This document shows, piece by piece, positions 25,582 through 37,839 of a DNA stretch of 64,000 bases. The notes below the pieces were generated by a model that was given only the letters and a program-made list of their open reading frames with translations, was not told the DNA's origin and did no database searches. Source of the stretch: Atrina japonica (taxonomy: Eukaryota > Mollusca > Bivalvia > Pterioida > Pinnidae); assembly GCA_030159075.1 (NCBI GenBank), contig BROG01000401.1, forward strand, positions 124,001 through 188,000. Direction: 5' to 3'. Each line of letters begins with the position of its first letter. Positions within the stretch are counted from its first letter, which is position 1. Position numbers and translations under genes: made by a program.

Positions 25582-25822
25582 TTGATTTGATTTGATTTTT
25601 GTTTTACGCCAAACTCAACAATCTTTCAGTCATATGATGGCGTCCAGTTTTTATTGGTGGAGGAGAAACCCCGGTTACCCGGGTAAAGACCACCGACCTT
25701 CCACAAGAAAACTGGCAAACTTTCTCACTTAATTCGAAATGACCCTAGCGGGATTCGAACCAGAGGTGAGAGGCCTTGTGATTTAAAGCGCAATGCTCTA
25801 ACCATTCGGCCACGGAGGCCCC
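25582..25822 (-). mobile_element. SINE family 2, complete tRNA-derived copy
   Basis: On the minus strand it begins ggggcctccgtggccgaatg, then gttagagcattgcgcttt (A box TGGCCGAATGGTTA), then the B box GGTTCGAATCCC. The body contains agtgagaaagtttgccag, gtggtctttacccgggtaa and ctggacgccatcatatgac, and the tail is ttggcgtaaaacaaaaatc with (gattt)n. The head looks like a Ser/Leu-type tRNA, but it is a SINE rather than a tRNA gene. Confidence 0.92.
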
Positions 25823-25934
25823 AGTATTTTGGTAAGTGTTTAGATGAAGGTTTGGTAAAACAATTGCTGGATCCTGCTATGTATCTGTGTTTGCTTGGGG
25901 TTTTATGTGGTTTAGGTAAGGGATGGGCTACTTG

Positions 25935-26050
25935 TCCGTATTTTTAGAGCATTAGGCTTTAAACCATGAAGTCTCTCACTTCTCTCCTCCACCATTAAAA
26001 CTGGTCGCCATCATATAACTGAAAAATTGTTGAGTGCTTAGGCTATAATA
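25935..26050 (+). mobile_element. SINE family 2, internally deleted copy
   Basis: A head piece (tagagcattaggctttaaac, then catgaagtctctcactt) joins directly to a tail piece (ctcctccaccattaaaactg, then gtcgccatcatataactg). The B-box region and middle are missing. Confidence 0.75.
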
Positions 26051-26399
26051 TGAATACTCAAAATCAGTATCGGTTGTAGGTTCAGCAAAAGAGTGTAATA
26101 CTGATACAATATACCTTCAAACGCTCTATCACTAGTTCACTTCGACTGACCGTCCATAGATTATACGAAGAATTCGTGTCATCAAGGTCCTTGGCATTTG
26201 TTCAAGGTGTAGACTACCAAAAACAAATAAAACACGCAATTGATATTTTGCAAACATATTGCATGCAAACAAAAATGCATTGCGAAAATAATAATAATAA
26301 AAAAACATATATATACCTCTTTTCTGATATTTATTTCGAAAACTTAAATCTCTGGACGCCAACGTCAAAGGCTGATTACATAACTGTGGAACCAATATG

Positions 26400-26810
26400 A
26401 TGTAGCAGACAGCTGAGTGTTAATTAGAGAAATGTTTTTCAAGACAATTTATCTGTAAGGTGACTATTAAATATCTTCTGCCATGGTATTTGTGACAGGA
26501 GTTCGTGGTATTGAATATTTTGTTAATGCTTGAATAATGTACACAAATTAAACTGACAGTTATTATTGGATCGTTCTTCCGTAAGTAAAAGGGTCGAGCT
26601 ATTGCACAGTCGTTGTTTTAGTAGATCCTTGGATTATTTTCGATTAAGAAATAAAAATAAATTAGGAAAATTAATCAAAGCTGGTGTATTGTATTTCAAG
26701 GAATCATCGATGTAAACAGTCTAGTGCAGACCGTTTACCATTGTAGTGATACATGTTGACTATTTTACCATTGTAGTGATACAGAATAACTATTTTACCT
26801 TTTTACCATA
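26400..26810. other. Unassigned AT-rich stretch
   Basis: A short direct repeat ttttaccattgtagtgatac occurs at about 26735 and 26763. Nothing else was recognised. Confidence 0.5.
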
Positions 26811-26811
26811 G

Positions 26812-27062
26812 ATTTGATTTGATTTGATTTGGATTTTTGTTGTACGCCACTCAACCATTGTTTTAGTTATATGGTGGCCGCCAGTTTTTAATGGTGGAGG
26901 AGAGAACCTGATTACAGTGTACCCGGGAAGAGACCACAGTCCCTTTGCAAGTAAACTGACAAAATTTCTCATAAAGATCAGCTTAGTTTCCAGCGGGGCT
27001 CGAACCTGCGTTAACCAGAAGTGAAAGACTTAATGGTTCAAATGCTCTCACCACTCGAAATT
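26812..27062 (-). mobile_element. SINE family 2, near-complete copy
   Basis: The tail (gattt)n and gtacgccactcaaccattg lie at the left, tttttaatggtggaggagag and cccgggaagagaccaca in the body, and a degraded B box (cggggctcgaacctg) and head at the right. Confidence 0.88.
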
Positions 27063-27234
27063 TGAGTATTCTATTTTTTGTTTTAAAGCGAAGGATCGTT
27101 TGAGTCGCTCAGGTGCTACCGGGGGCGAAGTAACATTTTAATGTGTGTATTCTTAGACGGATGTGACAATATATACAGATTTAATATTTGACATTGTATG
27201 ATATCATTCTTACTTCGAAAATATACATGGATAT

Positions 27235-27295
27235 CAAATTCGCGCTCAACTGATGAAGTCCTTTGACATAAAAGATCGTCTTGAGCATGTTTATA
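27235..27295 (+). mobile_element. MITE family B fragment
   Basis: It carries cgctcaactgatgaagtcct and gatcgtcttgagcatg, family motifs. Confidence 0.5.
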
Positions 27296-27371
27296 ATTCT
27301 ATTTACAAAATGCTACTTCTTTTCATTTCATACACGGTAAAATCATAATGAAAGATAATACGTCAACTGGG

Positions 27372-27535
27372 TATGGTCTAATCCATATAAACTGATGGGT
27401 GAAGACTCATGAATCCTCTCTTTGCCTGGACGATCATAATAATACTGGCAAGGGTAATCGTACCGACTTGTCATCCTGGTTACGGTTAGTTGGTAATAAA
27501 AAGCATTTGCCGTGAAGCCTGACACCGAAAGGTGA
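27372..27535 (+). mobile_element. Dispersed repeat at the head of the 43-bp satellite (copy 2)
   Basis: It is collinear with 2760-2990 and 46716-46940: ctcatgaatcctctctttgc, ctggcaagggtaatcgtacc, then ccgaaaggtgagtagaata. Its end monomer continues directly into the tandem array. Confidence 0.7.
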
Positions 27536-28643
27536 GTAGAATAGACCATATGATATTCAAAAGGTCACTCCGCCCCTTTGGAATCGACCGTATGATAATC
27601 AAACTGTTACTTCACCCCGAGTAGAATCAACTATATGATAATCAAAAGGTTACTCCGCCCCCAGTAAAATCAACCATATGATAATCAAACTGTCACTCCG
27701 CCCCGAGTAGAATCAACCATATGATAATCAAAAGGTTACTCCACCACCAGTAGAATCAACCATATGATAATCAAACTGTTACTCCATCCCGAGTTGAATC
27801 AATCATATGATAATCGAAAGGTTAATCCGCCCCAGTAGAATCAACCATATGATAATCAAACTGTTACTCCACCTCCAGTAGAATCAACCATATGATAATC
27901 AAAAGGTTACTCCGCCCCCAGTAGAATCACCCATATGATAATCAAAAGGTTACTCCGCCCCCAGTAGAATCAACCATATGATAATCAAAAGGTTACTCCG
28001 CCCCCAGTAGAATCAACCATATGATAATCAAACTGTTACTCCGCCCCCAGTAGAATCAACCATATGATAATCAAACTGTTACTCCACCCCGAGTAGAATC
28101 AACCATATGATAATCAAAAGGTTACTCCGCCCCCAGTAGAATCAACCATATGATAATCAAACTGTTACTCCACACCCAGTAGAATCAACCATATGATAAT
28201 CAAAAGGTTACTCCGCCCCCAGTAGAATCAACCATATGATAATCAAACTGTTACTCCACCCCGAGTAGAATCAACCATATAATAATCAAAAGGTTACTGC
28301 GCCCACAGTAGAATCAACCATATGATAATCAAACTGTTACTTCACCCCCAGTAGAATCAACCATGTGATAATCAAACTGTTACTCAGTTCCGAGTAGAAT
28401 CAACCATACAATAATCAAACTGTTACTCCGCTCCGAGTAGAATAGACCATATGATAATCAAAAGGTTACTCCGTCCCTAGTAGAATCGACCATATGATTA
28501 TCAAAAGGTTACTCCGCCCCGAGTAGAATCGACCATATGATTATCAAAAGGTTACTCCGCCCCGAGTAGAATCGACCATATGATTATCAAAAGGTTACTC
28601 CGCCCCGAGTAGAATCGACCATATGATTATCAAAAGGTTACTC
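27532..28643 (+). repeat. 43-bp satellite array, about 26 units
   Basis: The unit is agtagaatcaaccatatgat followed by aatcaaaaggttactccgcc and ccc (43 bp). Two unit types alternate over much of the array: A has caaaaggttactccgcccc and B has caaactgttactccacccc. Order by eye: ABABABAB AAA BB ABABAB BB AAAAA. The last five A units share a gattatc variant, so they form a recent homogenised block. Confidence 0.95.
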
Positions 28644-28887
28644 TATACATCTCTTTGTAGAAAAATCGCATGAAGTAAGGTACATGTGTAATCCCAACAT
28701 TTAACTGAATATAATTGGCGACGTCACGTAAGCTTTCGTGCTTTAAAGACATTTTCTTTAAATTTTATTTCATTCAATTCTTATAATCTTGTTGAGCTTA
28801 ATTCGTTTTACTGAATTATTAAAATATAATTCCATTCATCGCTATGTAACAATATTGCATGCAAAATACGCGTGTCATCCAAAGGTT

Positions 28888-29040
28888 CCACGTACGATAC
28901 CACGTTTTCTTTCGGAAATGTACATTTATAGTAATTTCAACCTCAACTGATGAAGTCTTATTGACAGAAACGATTGCCTTGACCATTTGCTTTGGCTTTT
29001 TTTGTAAAACTATAACTTTGGTATTGGTAATAATGATTAT
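28888..29040 (+). mobile_element. MITE family B, best copy
   Basis: It contains ttccacgtacgataccacgt, tttctttcggaaatgtacat, aactgatgaagtcttattg, gaccatttgctttggctttt and aaaactataactttggtat. The same words recur in six or more other places in the window. Confidence 0.65.
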
Positions 29041-29049
29041 TATACATTA

Positions 29050-30290
29050 ACTTTTACATCATTTAGTGACGTAAGCTAAAACTTTAATGTGAATTAATTA
29101 AAACGTCGCCGATTAAACTGCCTAAAATACACAAAATGTGCAATAAGCAGGTAGCATTTAGTAATTTTGAGGTTTGTATTACTATAAATATCGTAAAAGA
29201 GGGTTCCGAATGGCAATGTGATTTGTTTGAAATCGACTTCTGGAATTATCCCTTTTTTGTAAATGTTCTGCATGGAGCAATAGACAGTTTGAAATTATAA
29301 AATTATAATGTAAATTAGCATCGTAAGCTTCTGTAAAATAAAATCCTAATGATTAATATAATTATGTTGATTTTTGAAACAAATGGATTTTCTTTAACAC
29401 ATCTGAGTACTAATTTCCTTGCATAATATCTATACGCTATTGCCAAGATCAACAAATAATATAAAAACTTATAGAACACATTAGATATGAATTTTAAGCG
29501 CTGGAGATGAGTAATATTACCTTATTGATAATGTATATAGATAAGAACCCTAACACTGACAAACAATAGATATGAATATTCAAAGCAAAGGTTACATTTT
29601 TCTTTAAATAATAGGAAATATGTACCTGGTATATGAAGGCTGACTGATAAGTGTATTGAATGAGTTAAGTAGGATTGCACATTTTCAGTCCAACTGTTCT
29701 CCGACTATTAAACGCTTTGCTAACCAACGGTGTAATTTTGTCATTTTTGTCAAAGAAGTAACACTCAAAAGTGTATAGATAATGTTGAAAATAGTGCAAT
29801 ACGTCTAATCTTTACAAATGAGGATCACCTCTTATCAATCAACCCTCGTATTCCATTGTTAGGTAAAAGGTGGTCAGCCACTAACAACATGATTGGATGA
29901 CTTTAGTGACTATCTAAGTAAAATAAATAAGTACCAATGGAAAATTCGGAACTCCAAATCCATTAGAACACGAAATGATATTTGATAAAATAACGGTCTG
30001 AACATCAAGGGCATTTTGAAAATCCCAGGCGGGATAAGATCAGGTGTCCGGAAGGATTCAGCGTCCTCCGTTAACATGCTTCACCCGTCAAAAATGTTCT
30101 ATGGAAACATCTCGAGTTCGTTGAAAGGTCAAGCTCGATTATAGGTCATCAGATAGATTTAGATCTGATTGGCGAATGGAGGTCACTGTATATGGCCGTG
30201 CTCAGAATACTATCTAACATTCTTGAGTGGGGCTTCGTATTGCTTAAAAAGATCAACATTCACTGATCTTTCTCTGTTATATATACTTCT
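29050..30290. other. Unassigned AT-rich stretch
   Basis: No coding sequence or repeat boundary was recognised. Confidence 0.4.
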
Positions 30291-30294
30291 AAAT

Positions 30295-30400
30295 ATTATA
30301 CACAAACAGTGTATTGCCAGAGTTATAGTTTTGCAAAAAAGGCCAAAAACAGATGCTCGGGACGACTTTACTGTCAATAATACTTGATAAGTTGAACTAC
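30295..30400 (-). mobile_element. MITE family B fragment
   Basis: The motifs agagttatagttttgcaaaa, ggccaaaaacagatgctcg and acgactttactgtcaataa are the reverse complement of the 28920-29030 motifs. Confidence 0.6.
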
Positions 30401-30535
30401 AATTTAAAATAGATGGAAACTGATTCTTCACAGAAATCTGTTGTAAGTCATGGTCTAAAGGGAAAGTGATTTATTTAAATAAATCAGTCTGTAGATAAGA
30501 TACATGTTAAACACAATCATCATGACAAGTAGGAA

Positions 30536-30878
30536 GCCTCCTGGACCAAGTGGTTAGAGCAGCACGCTTTAATCTGAAATCTAAATGATGCTATCTGAGC
30601 GACCCAGACGACTCTTAACAAAGAAGAATACTCAAATCCCGAGTGCTTACAGCATCGCGTTTTGAACCGTGATGTCTCTCACCTCTGATCAGCTCAGGTT
30701 CGAGACCCGCTGGATCCTAAGCTGATTGTGTGAGAAAGCCAATTCACTTCCGGAAGGCCGGTGGTCTCTTCCCGAGTACAATGTATCCGGGTTCTCTCAT
30801 CCGCCATTAAAACTTAAAGCCACCATATGACTAAAATTTGTTGCGTGTGGCGTAATATACCACTCAAACAAACAAGTA
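30536..30878 (+). mobile_element. SINE family 2 copy with insertion between A and B boxes
   Basis: The head gcctcctggaccaagtggtt (A box) is separated by about 100 extra bases, including a second partial head (agtgcttacagcatcgcg), from the B box caggttcgagacccgc. The body (ttccggaaggccggtggtc, ggttctctcatccgccatt) and tail (gtgtggcgtaatatacc) follow. Confidence 0.85.
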
Positions 30879-30879
30879 A

Positions 30880-32085
30880 TGGCAAGTATATTTCAAGTTA
30901 CAACATAATGTTTCCGTCCTGGAAAACGATCGAATCAAATCTGTTTATATAGACAGCAGCCACATGTTACTTATTCCAATGGGTATAACTATATCGAAAA
31001 CCCTGCACCTCAAATTTATTTCTGAAATATTTTCTGTACCGAAAATTAGTTTTTGTAAAATGAAAATGCCATTGAAAATATCAAAAGCGGTATCAGTTAC
31101 TTATTGTTTACGCAAATGTATTTGGATATTGTTTTCGGTGGGTGTAATGGACATTTCAAAATAAACATTGTAAAGAAGAATAATGAGCTTATAGAGAGAA
31201 AGACAGACTATATATTCCCTGTACTGCATACGTCTACTGTTCTTTGGTTCAATCCGAACGCATCCCTTTCTTCAATTATTTTGTGTCTGCTACAAATAAC
31301 AATCTATAACCGTTGTTGTCAATTTCGTGCAGTACCTTGTCAGTTTCTATCAACGATCTTACGTATTATTTGCATTTGTGTTAATACTTTTCTCAGTCGT
31401 CTTTTATCGTTTAATGTTTTTGTTCAGCTGACGGCAATTTCTTTACAACTGTTTGAAATTGACATGGGTTGTATTTGTTTTGGTGATTTATAGATAGTTT
31501 TTCGTAACTCATTTCTACTCTTCAATATCAATACAATTTGATGTATGATATAAGTGTTTTGAATTATCCGTAATGCTCATAGGAAATGTGGTAGGGTTTC
31601 TATCGATCTACGTCACACCTAGTTGCACCTGTTAGTAATCATACGTGCATGATCTATCTCATATGACAGATTTGTGGGTATTAATTTGTATACACTGATT
31701 ATTAATTTAGGAGATTTATAAGTTTGCAAAATTTTATTGCAGGAAATATTGAGCAAAATCACACATATATTCCATCAGAGAAGCTTTTTTTATAAAATCG
31801 ACTAGATCTAGTATTTAATATCACTTAATCATTAATTTATTCAAGCTACACTGATGAAGTATTATTGACAGAAAATTTATCATAAACCGTTCCTGTGACT
31901 CTCGTGAACTCTAAAAGGTGATAACAAACCAAAAACATGCACTGAAAGTTTACATTTTGAGCTTAAAGTTTGAGTTTGAGTAGTCAACCTATATGTGTGA
32001 CAAATGTTACATGGTTCGCTAACTGATGTTTGTGATAAAAACTGAATCTACCATTTCCACTGATTTTTTTATCAATTAAAAGAAA
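30880..32085. other. Unassigned AT-rich stretch
   Basis: A 129-codon open frame at 31104-31493 has no recognisable domain and starts at a TTG (tgtttacgc context). No gene is called. Confidence 0.35.
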
Positions 32086-32199
32086 TAAACCCGGAATCCT
32101 TGATCCGGAACTCTAGACGGCGTTCATGTCAGCTATGAATGAAGCTCCTCACATGACGTCACAGAATGATGTGATTTATTACCAGGTTATCCAGATGAA

Positions 32200-32415
32200 G
32201 ATAAAAAGAAATTCGATTATCTATAGACCCCTTAGAGCTATAGACGTTAACTGCGGTCATGTGACTTTGAGTGGCAAAATGATACAGATACCCACAAAAA
32301 CAAAGACGTCGTTATAATAACTGACTGTTTCTTGACGTCATTTTCCGGGAATCTGTGTCCTTTTGCCACTCAAAGTTACAGGACCGCAGTTATCGTGAAA
32401 GAGTCTATAAGTTTA
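32200..32415. mobile_element. Inverted-repeat element, ~60-bp arms
   Basis: The left arm aactgcggtcatgtgacttt, then gagtggcaaaatgatacaga, pairs with the reverse complement of the right arm: aactgcggtcctgtaacttt, then gagtggcaaaaggacacaga. The arms are separated by about 55 bp. A compact hairpin with conserved arms. Confidence 0.75.
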
Positions 32416-32419
32416 AAAA

Positions 32420-33455
32420 ATATTGATATGAATAAGTTTGTCCGAAAATTTTAAATATATTTCTCCTGATATCCTTGTGTCCATTTTGGTATATCGGGGG
32501 AAAGAGAGTCCTGATTTAATATACAGTTGAATACGGAAGTATTGAAATCGAAAGCGAATTAATTATTTTTTAATAAATAAGGGGGTTTAAAAATAATCAG
32601 GTTATAATGGTAAAGCCAAAATTTGACCGGTGAATCAAATTAATTTCAAATAAAGTGGGAGTTCAATAGAACAGGGTTCGACTGTATAAAAGGTATTATC
32701 CTTAGGAATCTCAGTGCACGGCATTACATGTAGTTGAAAAATTAAAAGAATGAAATACAGAATTGGTTATACATATACAGAAACTCAAAAAGAGGCTTTT
32801 CATGTCATTTCAGTTCAGAGTTGTAACATTTCTTATTTCTAATCAGCCACGAGAATTTTCTTTAAAAAGCCACAATTTTAGAGATAGTATGGTCCTTAGA
32901 GAGGCAATGATGATTAATACATATATTATTACATGTCAGAATTCTAGCCAAACAAGAATAAATTGACGAAATCCATTTCATACTTCGATATCAGGCGTAT
33001 AAACAATGTTTTCTGTTGCCAACGCATTTTTGTTAAACAAGCTATCATGCTTTATTACATTTCTGTAGTTTACTTGCACTTCTACGGCAAACTGAAAGGG
33101 GAATATCATAAATGTAATATTATTAATCAAAATAGATTTAAATATATAAATTGGAATGCATCATTGTATTTCTTCAATTCTAAACTAATTGAAATGGCGT
33201 TATATGCCATGAATTATTCTAGTTTTAATATCTTTTTTCACTTTTTAACAACAGTAAATTGCAGTTTTACAACATGCAATTCCTGTCAGTTTGATAAGAA
33301 GCTTAAGTCCAGCTGATTATTTTATATTAAAGTAATATTTCGCATGTATAGCACCATTAAAATTGTACAATATTCAAAAACAAATATATTTTACAGTGGT
33401 GCCTTTTAGACTGATTTTGGAATACATTTAGGATAATATGTTTGGCTTTGTATGA
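32420..33455. other. Unassigned AT-rich stretch
   Basis: Open frames of 67 and 117 codons lie at 32763-33316 without recognised domains. The composition is the same as flanking intergenic DNA. No gene is called. Confidence 0.35.
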
Positions 33456-33459
33456 TATC

Positions 33460-33561
<102 letters not shown>

Positions 33562-33592
33562 CACTTTTAAGGCCACTTAGCTGACCAACCAA

Positions 33593-33750
<158 letters not shown>

Positions 33751-33917
33751 CCAACTCTGCTTCACAATGTGTCAACCGTGTGTTCAATACTATTTAGCTG
33801 TCTAGACCTGTTGGATTACAACAAGAATTGATCAGTTGATAGAAAAAAGAAAAAGATTACAACCCTTGTACATTCATTTTACCGACGACACGATTTTTAA
33901 AAGAGTAGTACAGGTAT

Positions 33918-33936
33918 TGTAGTAGTAGTAGTAGTA

Positions 33937-34000
<64 letters not shown>

Positions 34001-34035
34001 AAGTAGTAGTAATAGTGGTAGTAGTAGTAGTAGTT

Positions 34036-34066
<31 letters not shown>

Positions 34067-34089
34067 CAGTACAGTAGTAGTAGTAGTAA

Positions 34090-34172
<83 letters not shown>

Positions 34173-34277
34173 ATAGTGGTAGAAGTAGTAGTAGTAGTAG
34201 TAGAAGTAGAAGATGTAGTGATGGTGTTGGTGGTGGTAGTAGTAGTAGTAGTTATTGTTGTTGATGTTGTTGTAGTC

Positions 34278-34317
<40 letters not shown>

Positions 34318-34340
34318 CAGCAGTAGAAGATGATGTTCTT
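33918..34340. repeat. Long imperfect (GTA)n trinucleotide array
   Basis: About 420 bp of GTA/GTT/GAA trinucleotides with interspersed variants and internal duplications (gtaatagtggtagaag occurs more than once). It yields a valine-rich pseudo-ORF. Confidence 0.97.
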
Positions 34341-34439
34341 ATTGCATCTTTATAGTACAGGTATTGTTGTGTTTGTTGTTGTTGTTGTTGACGGTGATAT
34401 CGTCAAGGCTGGTATGTACGCCGGTTACAGGGGAGTATC

Positions 34440-34565
34440 AGGGGGGGCGTGAGAATTTTTATTATCACGAAATGCGAAATACGGGTCTGGGGCCATGGAG
34501 CCGAAGCCCGCAGCGGGTGCAGGACAATGCCCTGGTTGAGGTCAAAGGGACGAAGTCCCTGGCTT
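34440..34565 (+). mobile_element. Short GC-richer repeat-like segment with small palindromes
   Basis: It contains cccgcagcggg, and agggacgaagtccct as paired short palindromes within ggggccatggagccgaagcc context. I recall similar wording in mollusc repeats. Class unknown. Confidence 0.35.
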
Positions 34566-34588
34566 AAAATGATTTTTAATCAATACCT

Positions 34589-34590
<2 letters not shown>

Positions 34591-34674
<84 letters not shown>

Positions 34675-34718
34675 CTCTCTCTCTCTCTCTCTCTCTCGAT
34701 CTCTCTCGATCTCTCTCA
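34591..34718. repeat. (CT)n microsatellite with CGAT interruptions
   Basis: About 40 perfect CT units, followed by three blocks separated by CGAT. Confidence 0.97.
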
Positions 34719-34724
34719 ATTTTT

Positions 34725-35065
34725 CAAAGGGAGGTTGCAGTCCCGTTTGAATCCGCCAATGCGTTAAATTATCAGTATTTGTAATATGACGTCTCTTCCA
34801 CACCTACCTCCATGCACCAAAGGCTCGATACTTGCCCGAGTTTATTGCATTTTTTTGCAAAAGTATTCTAAAAAAGGGTTATAGACCAATTTTGAAAAAA
34901 ACGTAATGAACTTTTGCCACAAATATTTACATATCTATTTCTACACACTCTCTTATTCAGACTATAACAAAATAAGTTCAGTTACCCAGTTGATATAATG
35001 GATTTCGTATCATGTTTTTACATGTACTCGTCGCAATGCAACATAAAAAACGAATAGTTTGGCTT
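34725..35065. other. Unassigned AT-rich stretch
   Basis: Nothing recognised. Confidence 0.4.
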
Positions 35066-35068
35066 AAA

Positions 35069-35217
35069 ACACCCACACACACACACACACCAAAGAAACC
35101 CCAAAAACAAATACAAAATAACAACAACAACAAAACAAAAACAAAACATAAAAATACAAAACAAAATAAAAAAAACAAACAAAAACAAACAAACAAACAA
35201 AAACAAAAACAAAAAAC
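35069..35217. repeat. (CA)n and A-rich (CAAA)n low complexity
   Basis: Ten CA units are followed by about 120 bp of A-rich sequence with C spaced irregularly. The ORFs on either strand are composition artefacts. Confidence 0.95.
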
Positions 35218-35219
35218 CG

Positions 35220-36360
35220 GTATGCTTTTTGTAAAAGAAAATCATTTTCAATTTTGGAGTGTAAATTGCTATGTACTTGGTACGGTGTCATATAGAGCAA
35301 CAATAATATATATTTGAAGTGCATATTCCATTATACTTTGCATGCATTCTGTTATTTCTTTCATCAAAATGGCCCACAGCAATGTGATTTGTCTGGGTAA
35401 TATAGTGCCGTTGTCTATCTATATTTGATCATGTCATACAAAGTCTATACCGTCACGTTATGTTAACATTTACAGTCTTATCTATGCAAATCTATAGGCA
35501 ATTCATTTCAATAGCTGAAATATAAAAAAGACAAATATACAGTTATAACATGCTTCTTTTCCAGGAATTGTCTCTTTTGTATTCTGATTCATTGTCTTGC
35601 CTTGATGTTTGTTTTAGTCTTAATTATTTCATAGTAATATAATGGTTCCGTGACAACACAGTGATTAATGGCCGATTGATCAGCTGATTGATGTATCGAT
35701 AAACGATAATGGCAGCTAATTTGGTTCTAAGAAAACAAATGTCTGACACAGAGGTCTGCTTACACGACATCACCGAGACTTTTCTAATGAACGCTGCATC
35801 TACGTGTGTAAAATGTCCCATGGAGACAACAAAAATCTGCATTATTAATATAAGTAATCTTGGTATACTAGTTATAAATGAGTCCCCAATTATACCCGTA
35901 CACATAACGTAGAAATTATCACAAAGAGACATTTCTTTGCATATGTATTTGCGCGTTGGAACAGAATATTTTATCTTCGTTTCTTTTGATTTCTCATTAA
36001 CATGACCTCGATAAAAAATATTCCAATTCCTCGTGGAATATTACGATATTTTTACATTACTGTATCATCAATTTTTGCAATTTCGACAGCAAAAAGATCG
36101 ATGGATCTTTAAATGAATATGCCAAGCTTGCACAATTTATAGATGATTTTGTGTTTGAAATCATTTGAAATGCATATATATTTTTCACTTCATGAAAAAC
36201 ACTCACGTCAGAAGCATATATAAAGTATTAATTCATTATATAATTTCCCATTGCCTCAAACATACGATTTAAAAAACAAACACTTCAGAGATATATATCA
36301 AACGCGACAATCTTACTAATGGTATAAGAGTGGAGTATTACGTAGGTCAATACGTGCCAT
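35220..36360. other. Unassigned AT-rich stretch
   Basis: Opposed open frames of 67 (plus) and 102 (minus) codons at 35624-35932 show no recognisable domain, so no gene is called. Confidence 0.35.
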
Positions 36361-36365
36361 ATGTA

Positions 36366-36520
36366 GAAATAAAAAGATGTCGTTATAACGACATATATCT
36401 TGTTATAACAACTTAATATTTTGTTGTAACGACAAAACGATTTGATTAATTATCTTAGACATATTACGTTGTTATTACAAGATACAAGATAATTATATGT
36501 CGTTACACCCACATCTTTTT
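36366..36520. mobile_element. Palindromic MITE with gatgtcgttataacgac ends
   Basis: The left end aaaaagatgtcgttataacg and the right end (reverse complement aaaaaagatgtgggtgtaac) are inverted copies. Inside, tatcttgttataacaac pairs with cttgtaataacaacg. Length is about 155 bp. Confidence 0.7.
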
Positions 36521-36524
36521 TCAT

Positions 36525-37695
36525 TGCTACTTGTGGTACGTATCGGCTTCCGTAGACTATAACTATCAACACGATAACTATCAACACGATAGGTATATCA
36601 GCATCTATGATAGATCCTCTTTCTATATTGCAATTAGAAAAAAACATCAAACGATAACGTGCACATGTATTTCAATAAAATACAGACGTTCGCCCACAAT
36701 AGTATTTAGCTTAATATATCGTGTTTTAATGTCCAGTAATACATGTTTTGAAGTTGTAATATTTGAAAGAGATAGATCCATTTATTCATAACTTCTAAGA
36801 TAATATTTTAATCTAATTTCCCTTTATTTATGAACATTTTGTGGCAGAAATGATTATCAGTGATAATATAATTTCGCCAATGAATCAGGGCACATGCTAT
36901 TAAGTTTTTATATGTATTTTATCTTAAGGCAGCCATTAACATCTTGTATAATGAAATATTTACAGTTATATGGTACAGATTTGCACTGGTTACTGAAATT
37001 CCATGGTATTCATTGCTGTGTAATTTCCAACATATATCTGCCAACAATACTATACAGGGGGAAATGTCTCGCGGTATTAATATTCGCTATATTCACGATC
37101 GTGATGAATCCATAAATTAAACAAGGAGTAAATGCGCTTTAATAAAATGTTATATGTATATAATTTATTGTGGAGTATCTTTGCACGACGTGATGTTATT
37201 TTAAGCAACTTCCAATTCATGGATTTAAAACGTGGTCGTTTCAGAAGACAGGAAAACGTGAAAATTACAACCCGTGGAATTAATAGCCTGTACAGTATGA
37301 CAGAATGAATTCTTGTACGGAAATTCCAGGACGATATATTTCGTCTGTCTAAGCACTGCACACTATCGCTTTGTTCAGAAGTGAAAACTCTGTCATAGCA
37401 ATTTCACCTTACCAACAGGGGCTATGGAGGTATCAAGGATAATTACATACACTACCAAGGCAAAGCATCATTTTTGTGTTGTTGTTTTGTATTTAGTGGG
37501 AGTTCTTTTTTGTTTTCAAAATTTTACACAAAATGTTACACGATACAATTTGATGGACATGGATTATGAAATTATGTAGATACATGTATAATAGGACACC
37601 TAAAATGTTCGCAAAACATTTCACATTGACATTTCCTCACATTCCTCTTCAGTGGCTGTGATTACTGAACAATATGTTGTTCTATAACATAAATC
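36525..37695. other. Unassigned AT-rich stretch
   Basis: No feature recognised apart from a short direct duplication actatcaacacgata at about 36560-36590. Confidence 0.4.
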
Positions 37696-37699
37696 GATG

Positions 37700-37838
37700 T
37701 ACAGTGAAACTTCGCCTAAAGACCACCGCGCATTTCACACTTCTAGTTTCCAGTCTCTTAGCCTCACTTAAGAGACCACCTAACTAATAAGACCACTTTG
37801 ATTCAGTCAGTTAGGTGGTCAAGGTGTGTATTGTACAA
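37700..37838. mobile_element. MITE with tacagtgaaact end and agaccacc motifs
   Basis: The left end tacagtgaaacttcgcctaa and gaccacc pair loosely with the right end (reverse complement tgtacaatacacaccttgac, then cacctaac). Internal ttaagagaccacctaacta and gttaggtggtcaagg also pair. Confidence 0.6.
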
Positions 37839-37839
37839 G

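Noticed and set aside
25760..25822. tRNA-Ser/Leu-like gene
   Set aside because: It has A and B boxes but continues into a SINE body and (gattt)n tail shared with several other copies; it is a SINE head.
27532..28643. CRISPR-like array
   Set aside because: The 43-bp units are contiguous, without unique spacers, in a eukaryotic context; it is a satellite.
31104..31493. 129-codon open frame
   Set aside because: It opens at a TTG, has high Cys/Leu/Ile content typical of AT-rich noise, and shows no motif.
34092..34355. Valine-rich 87-codon open frame
   Set aside because: It is a (GTA)n microsatellite translation.
35624..35932. 102-codon minus-strand frame with hydrophobic stretches, considered as a receptor fragment
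   Set aside because: No conserved receptor motif, and an opposing open frame on the plus strand suggests chance openness.
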